Shown here: in pieces, positions 56,183 to 64,000 of the stretch
Position numbering within the stretch: the first letter of the stretch is position 1
How the letters are laid out: every line of letters starts with the position of its first letter
Assembly (NCBI GenBank): GCA_917880885.1
Contig: OU862928.1
Coordinates: forward strand, 39,792,962 to 39,856,961
Reading direction: 5' to 3'
DNA: 64,000 nucleotides
From: Limnephilus marmoratus
Taxonomy: Eukaryota > Arthropoda > Insecta > Trichoptera > Limnephilidae
Notes under the pieces: generated by a model
What the model was told of the DNA's origin: nothing
The model's database searches: none
Seen by the model: only the letters and a program-made list of their open reading frames with translations
Position numbers and translations under genes: made by a program

Positions 56183-56380
56183 TTATGAAATGGGGCACAC
56201 AGGGGTTTTGTTCTTAGATTTAAAAATAAAACAAATATCTGAGTAAACACTCTGGCACTGAGTATCAAATAAATTTGTTCTTGTGTTTACTTCTCCCACT
56301 ACAAACGGTCTACTTATAAAATCTACAATTTCTTCGTCATCTTCAGAATAAAAAAACCCAAATATCCATCGTGAATACAA
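56183..56380 (-). pseudogene. Possible Harbinger transposase N-terminus (derivative 2)
   Basis: An acidic EDDEEIVDFISRPFVVGEVN stretch fits the pre-catalytic region of some Harbinger transposases, in the expected orientation. Too short to be sure. Confidence 0.4.
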
Positions 56381-56717
56381 ATTAATAAATAAGACAGGTT
56401 TCAGAAATATTAGACAATCAGAAATCGAAGGATAACCTAATTTTTTTTGACAGAAGTTGCTCGCTAAACATGTTTAACTCAGTTAAACAGCCCTTTCTGG
56501 GTATTTAACTTTGACAGTTCTTTAAATGCGTTTAACGACTTAAATTTTGTGGTGCAAGACGCCAAGTCGACTTAAATCAAATAATGTGTTTAACTTGATA
56601 TTTAAATCAAATTTAACTTTTGGTGCAAGCCGCCCTAATTCCAACACCCCAACTACAGTAAATAAACTAAAATCTCTAAAATTAAATACAGTGTTTTATT
56701 ATATACTAACATTGCAA

Positions 56718-57482
56718 CTAAATATTCAACTGAATCATACCCATATCATTCACACATTTATAATGTTTTATTGGACATAATGCTTTCGTTAAAACATCAG
56801 CTGGCATGTCTGTTGTAGGTAAATATTCTAAGTTGACAATTTTATCATTTATAACATCTTTAATAAAATGATACCTAATGTCTATATGCTTACTCTTCCT
56901 ATGACACACATAATTGGCAACTAACTGTTGAGCACTTTGGCTATCATTATATAAATTTATAGCACACAAGTTTCCAGTTAGTTCATACAATAAAGACCTT
57001 AAATATGTGGCTTCTTTACAAGCTTCTGCAATGGACATGTATTCAGCTTCCATGCTGGACAATGCTACAGTTCTTTGCTTTCGACTTTCCCAAGAAATTG
57101 CTGAACCAGACATTAGAAAACAAAAGCCTGTATAAGACTTACGATCTATTGTACTATTAGCCCAATCAGCATCAACAAAACCTTTAATTTTACCACCATC
57201 TTTTGTGTATTTTAAACAGTAACAATTAGAAAAAACAAAAAAATCATCCACATAGACTGCAATTATTATTTTTACATTTTCATATTTTTTTGTAAATACA
57301 CAAGGTTCTAGACGACTCTTTTTAAATCCTATCTCACTTAGACATTGCTCAACCCTTTCATACCACGATCTAGATGACTGTTTCAGTTCATAAATTGCTT
57401 TATTTAATTTTACAATATTTTTCTTATCACAATAAATGTCAGGCTGTATCATATAAATATCTTCTTTGAGGTACCTAGCCAT
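56718..57482 (-). pseudogene. Copia RT end and RNase H, internally deleted
   Basis: YLKEDIYMIQPDIY and NKAIYELKQSSRSWYE lead to the catalytic YVDD in AVYVDDFFVFSN. The next residues (CYCLKYTKDGGKIKGFVDAD) already belong to the RNase H side, so the RT thumb and connection (well over 100 residues) are deleted. RNase H shows VDADWANSTIDRKSYTGF, ALSSMEAEYM, LYNDSQSAQQL and HIDIRYHFIKD. Confidence 0.87.
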
Positions 57483-57529
57483 TTAAGAAGGCTGTCTTGA
57501 CATCCAAATGTGATACATTTAAATTTAAT

Positions 57530-58636
57530 TCAACTGACAGTGCTAACAACATTTTTAAAGTAGAATGTTTCTTCATAATCTACCCCAGGCTTCTGCGTAA
57601 AGCCTTTAGCCACTAGACGCGCCCTATACCGCACACTGTTATCACTATTCACTTTCTTTTTGTAAACCCATTTGCACTTCACTAGAGTTTTGTCTGAAGG
57701 CAGTTCGTTCACAGGATCCCACGCTTTATTGTCTTTGAATGCTTGTAACTCGTGAAACTCGTCCTCCATAGCCTCAATCCACTTGTCCTTATCTGGACTT
57801 AATAGGACTTCTTGAAAGGTAACTGGATCCTGGGCAATTTTTGAACTTGTTTTTGTACACAAGTTTGTGTAGCCATAACGCATTGGTACTCTTCTGGTAC
57901 GCTTGGCAAGTAATATTTCTGACTCTGGTTCATCTTCTTCCTCTGTGGTCTGCTGTAATGTAGAGTCAAAATCAGTCAAAGCATTGAGATAATCAGATCC
58001 TGAAAAAATGTTTAGACTTTCCGCACTATCTTCCTTAACACTCTTGACTTGACTGTCTGACTTATCAGTTTGGATTACATCCCCAACTGAAATATTTAGA
58101 CTATCATCGGAGTGATGTTTCTTTTCAGTATTTTCATAGACTACTACATCTCTGCTTGTTGTGATTTTACGCTTCATAGGGTCATACACTCGGTAGCCTT
58201 TCACATTTTCTGCAAAACCAACAAATATGTGTTTCCTTGACTTTGTATCCCACTTAAGTCGTTTCTCCTTTGGGATGTGGACCATTACTTGACTACCAAA
58301 TATTCGGATGTGCTATAAGTCTGGTTTCTGATTTGTCCAGAGTTCGTATGGTGTTTTATTATTTAAACCTGACGCAATGGATCGATTTCTGAGATAGACT
58401 GCTGTATGTGTGGCCTCCGCCCAAAACTTCTTATCTAAATCTGCGTCAAATAATAAACACCGAGCTCTCTCTACTATAGTTCTGTTGATACGTTCGCTCA
58501 TACCATTTTGCTCAGGAGTATAAGCATTTGTCTTTTGATGCACAATGCCTAAATCCTTTAAAAAAAATTCAAATTCATTACTACAGAATTCTAAGCCATT
58601 GTCTGTTCTAAATATTTCTATTTTGCTGATTTTCAT
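57530..58636 (-). pseudogene. Copia integrase core to RT start
   Basis: Second Asp in FRTDNGLEFCS, the Glu region TPEQNGMSERINRTIVERAR, then after an in-frame stop (58310) the copia-type RIFGSQVMVHIPKEKR and KGYRVYDP. RT starts at WIEAMEDEFHELQAFKDN, CKWVYKKK, RYRARLVAKGFTQKPGVDYE. A small deletion and frameshift follow EETF. Confidence 0.85.
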
Positions 58637-59888
58637 CTAATGACTTAAATTCCTTAAAATACTTGAATACTTCACTTTTATTTTTAAGAAAGTAAACAAA
58701 AGCCATACGTGAGTAGTCATCAATAAATACAAGAAAGTATCTCGATCCACCAATTGAGGTTATCTCCATGGGTCCGCACACGTCCCCATGTACTAGATCC
58801 AATGAATTGCTGCTTCTTGTTGCTGCATGGACAAAAGGTAGTCGCGACTGCTTTCCTTCGCAACATATTGTGCAAGTACTCTTGTCAATCTTACACTTAT
58901 CTGTGTATGATATACCCGTGACTGCACCGTCTCGCATTTTATTCAAGTCATTTACATTTAAATGTCCCATTCTCCTGTGCCAGGTCACATCGCTCACTGA
59001 AGTAGATGTAAACAAACACTGTTGATTATCTAACCTCAACTTGTAAACACCATCTATTTGTGTAGCAACTGCCACCAAATCCTTATTTTTGTTGTAAACA
59101 CAGCAACAATCATCTTTGAATTCTACACTATTGCCATTCTTTATGAGTTGACAAATTGAGATCAAATTTGTGGTAAGATTAGGAACACATAAAACTTCTT
59201 TCAAAGTAACCTCAAATTTGCAATTTGTAGTGACTGTTATTATGTCTACACTACCAACGCACAATACAGGCATAGCACTTTGATTTGCTGCTATTATCTC
59301 CTTGATCTTTGGCGAATAAGATGCATTTTTTATTAGGTTTACATCCGGCGTCATGTGAACACTCGCACCACTGTCTAAGTAAAAATCTTTTTTACCATAA
59401 TTCCCGCTCAAGAAAACAGCCGAAAACGCATTAGTTTTCTTCATTTGCTGCTGATCATTCTGTTTACACTGCGATTTATTGTGACCGTATTGACGACAAC
59501 GGTAACACTTTATGTTATTTCTGTCAGTTTTGTTTACATTCGAACTGACCATAGACGACGAACTACGACGTTCATAGTTAGAACTGTCACTTCTGCCAAC
59601 TTTAGAATACTGTTGGCGACTGTGCTGCCCTCTACTCAAGAAAGCGCCACCACCGGAAGACGTGTGTTCACCTTCATTTCCTACAAGGTCAAGTAATTTG
59701 GCCTTCATGACATCAGCAGTAATGGCGATACCGGAATGTTCTATAGCGATGATCATGGGGAAGTATTTTTCAGGTAACCTGCCAACAGCAGGCTGCCAAT
59801 CCACTGATCTGCGATCTGAAAGCCCGTACCAGATAATCTTTGCGCCGTTTCGATTACTTGCGTGACGTAGCTTGTCATTGACTCGCAA
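58608..59888 (-). pseudogene. Copia nucleocapsid, protease and integrase start
   Basis: CCHC knuckle CYRCRQYGHNKSQC, protease DSGASVHMTPD, pre-integrase HRRMGHLNVNDLNKM with CTICCEGKQSRLPF (HHCC), then the catalytic-core start LVHGDVCGPMEITSIGG with the first Asp and FIDDYSRMAFVYFLK. Ends in a frameshift near 58620. Confidence 0.87.
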
Positions 59889-60193
59889 CTTTCTAGACGA
59901 ATCGAAATTAGGTTCCTCATTCTTCTGGAGAATCCTGAGTCATCGAACATAGATTTCAGCTTTTCCCATAAGTTCACGGCACTTGTTGCCTCTCTAATAT
60001 GAACATACAATGACGGATCAATAGTTAAAATCAATCTGGCTTTCGCTTTTGCATCGTTTTCTTTGTCTACCGTCGTGATGCATTTTGATAATCCTTCCAA
60101 AACTAACATGTTTTCTGTTGCAAAAGCCCAGTCAAGGTTATTTTCACGGCCCTTTAGCTTAACAAAATTGGCCAAAAGAGAACCGGACGCCAT
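59753..60193 (-). pseudogene. Copia gag, N-terminal half
   Basis: Starts MASGSLLANFVKLKGRENN. The capsid region has LDWAFATENMLVLEGL, DPSLYVHIREATSAVNLWEK and LISIRLESCESMTSYV, matching Copia (UBN2-type) gag. It shifts frame near 59795, continuing as LPEKYFPMIIAIEHSG in the next piece. Confidence 0.85.
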
Positions 60194-60337
60194 TTATGTT
60201 GATTTTTAAACTTTGTTGTTTAACACACAAAGATATAATTTTTCTTTTGTCTCCTTATCACCACAGCCAACGCCTATTCTAACTACCAAAAAAAATCACA
60301 ACAAACTTTACTTCACTGCTAGAAAACTATAGGACAT

Positions 60338-60352
60338 ACTGGGCCCATAACC
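60338..60352 (-). promoter_or_regulatory. Copia primer-binding site (initiator tRNA-Met fragment)
   Basis: The plus strand ACTGGGCCCATAACC directly adjoins the 5' LTR. It equals the anticodon arm of eukaryotic initiator tRNA-Met, so the minus-strand element RNA would pair with that internal segment. This is the known, unusual copia priming arrangement. Confidence 0.85.
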
Positions 60353-60498
60353 TGATGTGATAAAGAAATAAAACAACCGACTTGTTCAAGGCAAGATGAT
60401 AGACAGAGATTTTTATTCATAGATGCATAGATAACTAAATACACAACAGTACAACAAATGACGTTAGGTACTTGGTTTATTTAATGTAACCCGGAATT

Positions 60499-61328
60499 TC
60501 TTATAAAACTATCTGATCACAAGGGGTGCTTGTAATTCTCGGAGAGAATTACAACAATTAAACTATTATGCGTAATATGAATTTAAGTTATGTGGAAGCT
60601 AAAACGAAGAGTTGGACGCCAGAGTATTTAAACTACAACACTCAAGTATTAAAATGGTATAACCAAAATGGTAACCTTGATAGCATATATCTAATCTAAA
60701 TAAAATGTTAGGATGAAAATTAACGTTACAAATTCGATGAGCCATGGCGATGTTGGTTTCGTCCGTCGCAGGTACGTCCTCCTCCCGCTGGGCTGGCTCG
60801 ATCCAAACTGAAGCTAGCGGTAACAACTTGAACTAGCATTGCCAGCTGCTTGAGGTGTACCAACCTCAGGGTAATACAAGGGCAATGTTGACAATTTATG
60901 ACGCAGCCAGTAGCTACTTGCTACAAACTTTTATTGAGAATATAAATAAGAACATAACAGTACCTTGGCAAAGCATTGATAATGCTTTATTAAAACCAAT
61001 CATTCTTTAAGTTTACTTATGCAACAGAAATAAAAATTTTTATTACAAAAAAATCGCACAAATAAAAGTTTTTATTTAATGCTTAACCGTCATCAAGTTC
61101 AACGTGAGGAACTCCATTTGAAAATAAATATTTAATAAAATTATTATCATATTTTTATTAAATTAAATTATATTTTTTTTAAATCCATTATAAGAAGAAT
61201 AACTTCTCCCACATAAACAATATATTTTTTTTACAATTCTTAGTAGTTAGCGTACGAACCTAATAATGTTGCACGATTGTTGACAAAGATAATACATAAT
61301 TAGCTAAGAAAAGATTGTGAACCGGTAT
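60499..61328. other. Anonymous AT-rich stretch
   Basis: Short GC-richer segment (60740-60830) with a minus frame 60599-60826 lacking known motifs. The rest is A/T-rich. Nothing assignable. Confidence 0.3.
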
Positions 61329-61742
61329 TCAAGTTCTAAAATTACATTCTTCACTCAAAAGTAATATATTTTCAGTAACCGGTAAAAAAAAAAGCATGGA
61401 GGAGTAAGTTATATAAGCGACCATAAAAACCTTGCAAACATCGTAAATAGTACCGGTAAGCATATGAGGTTTTAATCGTCCCTCTTCAGAACATGCATAG
61501 CTGCATACAGAACATGAATAAGGTTTTTCTCCAGTACGGGAACGCATTTGAGGTACAAGTAGTCTCTTTTCAGAACATGAATAGCTGCGTAAGGAACATT
61601 ATAAGGTTTTTCTCCAGTGTGGGTAAGCATGTGATGATGTAAATTTTCCTTTCAAGAACATGAATAAGGTTTCGTCCAGTATGGGTAAGCGGAGATTTTA
61701 ATCGCCTCTTTTCGAACAAGAATAGCTGCATAAGGAACATGA
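61329..61742 (-). pseudogene. Degenerate 3' fingers of zinc-finger gene 2
   Basis: After the stop, finger blocks continue (SCSLCSYSCSKR, then shifted pieces, then MRSRTGEKPYSCSVCSYACS at 61547-61470) with several indels, ending near 61440. The ancestral array had at least four more fingers. Confidence 0.75.
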
Positions 61743-63786
61743 TTAAGGTTTTTGTCCAGTGTGGGTAAGCATGTGACGATTTAAATTTTCTTTACGAGAA
61801 CATAAATAGCTGCATAATGAACATGAATAAGGTTTTTCTCCAGTATGGGTAAGCGTGTGGCAATTTAATTGTTTCTTTTCAGAACATGAATAGCTGCATA
61901 TGGAACACAAATAAGGTTTTTCTCCAGTATGGGTAAGCGTGTGACGATTTAAATGTACCTTTCTAGAACATGAATAGCTGCATAAGGAACATGAATAAGG
62001 TTTTTCTCCAGTGTGGGTAAGGGTGTGATGATTTAAATTTACCTTTAAAGAACATGAATAACTGCATAATGAACATAAATAAGGTTTTTCTCCAGTGTGG
62101 GTAAGCATGTGAGGTTTTAATTGCTCCTTTTTAGTACATGAATAGCTGCATAAGGAACATGAATAAGGTTTTTCTCCAGTATGGATAAGCATATGAGGTT
62201 TTAACCGCCCCTTTTGAGAACATGAATAGTTGCATAAGGAACATGAATAAGGTTTTTCTCCAGTGTGGGTAAGCGTGTGCTGATTTAAATTATCTTTTCT
62301 AGAACATGAAAAGCTGCATATGGAACATGAATAAGGTTTTTCTCCAGTATGGGTAAGCATGTGAGGTTTTAATTGCTCCTTTTTAGTACATGAATAGCTG
62401 CATAAGGAACATGAATAAGGTTTTTCTCCAGTATGGATAAGCATATGAGGTTTTAACCGCTCCTTTTGAGAACATGAATACTTGCATAAGGAACATGAAT
62501 AAGGTTTTTCTCCAGTGTGGGTAAGCGTGTGACGATTTAAATTTTCCTTTCGAGAACATGAATAGCTGCATAATGAACATGAATAAGGTTTTTTTCCAGT
62601 GTGGGTAAGCGTGTGTTTCTTTAATTGCCCCTTTAGAGAACATGAATAGCTGCATAAGGAACACGCATAAGGTCTTTCTGGAGTGTGGGTAAGCGTGTGA
62701 GGTTTTAACCGTCCCCTTTCAGAACATGAATAGCTGCACAATGAACATAAATAAGGTTTTTCTGCAGGATGCGCCTTCAGATCCGTTGTTAGATCTGAAA
62801 AAGGCGGATGATTAAGCTTAATACGGAAGTATCGGTAATGAAAACTGAAAATTATTAAAACGAATTTAGACGAATAAAAAATTACCTGCTGTCGGGGTAA
62901 AATTTTCAGAGTGGTCTAAGCATTCCTTCTTAACATCGGGAAAAGTAATGTCTATTTCGGTATAAGGAATTCCCGCTTCATCTTCTTCTCGGGGTCCTCG
63001 TTCTGCATTGATGGAAACAGACCCCACATTAATGCTTCCTGGAATAATAAAACAACAATACATTGATATGTCAAGACATGCTCACTATTACTGTCTTCGG
63101 TGCTATTGTAATAATTATATTATTTGTATTAATATTTGAATTACGAGTATGTATGTAAAACGAAATTCGCACCCTACGCAATAAGTTTTGATGCACCGCC
63201 AATTTTTTTTTAATTTCAGCAGATTAATAAAAAAAGCCTGATTTTAATTATAAACAGAGCCCTTGAAGAGAGTTTTCACAAAAACGACAAGGGCATTCAC
63301 AAATGGTTTTTATTTGAAAATAAAAAATAATAGGTACCTATGTATTAAATACATTTAAGCACACATTCTAATAATATTCAAAGGGGCAAAATTATTGGGT
63401 AACTAAATCGGGTGACCCTCATCAAAAAACCACCTGCAGGGTTTTTATCTGCTAGTCATTAATAATATTAGGAACGTGCAACATTATAAATTGAGTGTTT
63501 TCTTAGTTGGACAGTTTTATGTAAAGCATATTTCAGTAAGACGATAAAAGGGGAAGTAGAAAACAAGAAGTACAATATTGACTCTTGACTGGGTGATTCT
63601 GAAACACTGTGTCATATACGCAAGGCACTCACTAGTTGGCTGAACACTCTCAGCATACTGCAAACATTCCTTCTTTACATCCTGGAGGCTGATTTCAATA
63701 TCCGTATACAGCATTTCACTTGCGCCTTCCTCCTGGGACTCTTGTTCTGTCTTGATGGAAACAGTCTCTGGGTTGGGAAGATCCAT
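61743..63786 (-). CDS. C2H2 zinc-finger protein, gene 2 (three coding exons, 12 fingers)
   Basis: Likely nuclear DNA-binding transcription regulator. Minus-strand exons: A 63786-63633 (donor GTGAGT), B 63038-62886 (acceptor ATTCCAG), C 62794-61743 (acceptor TTTTTCAG). Phases match and give 452 residues. Exons A and B are acidic and mutually similar (both end DVKKECL). Exon C encodes 12 uninterrupted fingers, C-x2-C-x12-H-x3-H, each with an extra Cys (CSLCSYSCS) and TGEKP linkers. Predicted contact residues vary between fingers (SERGRLKPH, SRKENLNRH, TKKEQLKPH), and fingers 4-5 and 7-8 are near duplicates. It ends at TGQKP then TAA, exactly where a Tyr codon would continue the next finger, so the end may be secondary. 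Confidence 0.87.
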
Positions 63787-64000
63787 GGTACTGCTGTAAT
63801 GGAGTCTGGTTATGTGATGGGAATAATTGCTAAAATAAAGTAGACCTGAAACAAAACAAGAACAGATGGTAAAAGTGCCCTTAAGGTAAGTTTATCACAA
63901 AAACAGCACAATAAAAATGATGAAAATTTGAGATTACCGCCGCCTCAGAAATCATTAATTAGATAACCAACACGTACCTCACCACAAGTGGTTCGCCACG
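63787..64000. promoter_or_regulatory. Upstream flank of zinc-finger gene 2
   Basis: Matches 35449-35720 upstream of gene 1, including an acceptor-like stretch before a presumed noncoding exon, the broken L2-like tail (63870) and CACCACAAGTGGTTCGC at the window end. The promoter itself is not identifiable. Confidence 0.5.

Larger units (their letters stand above)
55626..56635. mobile_element. PIF/Harbinger deletion derivative 2
   Basis: Termini GGGCGGCTTGCACCAA and complement. TAA follows at 56636-56638 and CAA precedes, so derivative 1 appears inserted in this element's own left TAA duplication. Many ATTTAAGT/TTTAACTTAAAT subterminal repeats. It contains a Myb/SANT start on plus and a possible transposase N-terminus on minus. 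Confidence 0.8.
54459..60498 (-). mobile_element. Ty1/Copia retrotransposon, multiply disrupted
   Basis: Short LTRs of about 155 bp: the 3' LTR runs from 54459 to 56646, split by two Harbinger elements, and the 5' LTR is 60353-60498 (its outermost bases lost). They share TGATGTGATAAA and AACCGACTTGTTCAAGG to CCCGGAATT. Next to the 5' LTR, minus strand, is GGTTATGGGCCCAG, complementary to the anticodon arm of initiator tRNA-Met, the primer type used by copia (established). Gag-pol runs 60193 to 56718 with frameshifts, stops and a deletion. It is inserted in duplication copy 2. Confidence 0.9.

Noticed and set aside
62383..62664. Out-of-frame MFLMQLFMFSKG repeat ORF
   Set aside because: Frame shadow of the zinc-finger array in gene 2.

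Overview
The window looks like repeat-dense chromosomal DNA of an insect, most likely a moth or butterfly (inference). It is AT-rich, genes carry spliceosomal introns, C2H2 zinc-finger genes are tandemly duplicated, and the repeats are of arthropod type: CR1/Jockey-group LINEs, Ty3/Gypsy and Ty1/Copia elements, hAT and PIF/Harbinger elements, and Helitron-like repeats. No bacterial, plasmid or CRISPR features are present. Most sequence is mobile-element material, much of it nested. The only host genes I can support are two paralogous zinc-finger genes on the minus strand (about 34.0-35.4 kb and 61.7-63.8 kb) plus decayed finger arrays nearby.

Left third (1-19 kb): a Myb/SANT-like exon pair (462-1340), a 460-bp direct duplication, a TAA-flanked MITE with long G runs, an anonymous GC-rich stretch, then a large two-ORF LINE (about 4.5-14.7 kb). 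The LINE has a strange 1.2-kb degenerate repeat between its ORFs. A 4-kb DNA transposon (10335-14314) of a family I cannot name with certainty splits its 3' UTR. Next come a broken Myb/SANT gene, a small MITE, and zinc-finger remnants.

Middle (19-36 kb): a Gypsy-type LTR element (19046-26037) that has lost RT/RNase H and is split by a 5'-truncated LINE, two minus-strand LINE pieces, a Helitron-like repeat interrupted by a perfect 86-bp-arm palindrome carrying a hammerhead-ribozyme-like core, a six-copy 128-bp hairpin satellite, and zinc-finger gene 1.

Right (36-64 kb): a segmental duplication (about 35.97-46.86 kb and 49.03-54.46 kb). Each copy carries different insertions, and the other copy supplies the empty site. 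Copy 1 has a hAT (36300-41600) containing a second, gag-deleted Gypsy element, another hAT (43373-45553), and a LINE tail. Copy 2 has a hAT-like element (49116-51893) enclosing a 1.9-kb retro-inserted hairpin made of five tRNA-like cassettes, and a Copia element (54459-60498) whose 3' LTR holds two Harbinger deletion derivatives. Zinc-finger gene 2 ends the window.

The strongest candidates for something undescribed are the tRNA-like hairpin retro-insertion (49595-51501), the ribozyme-like palindrome (30486-30697), and the transposon at 10335-14314.
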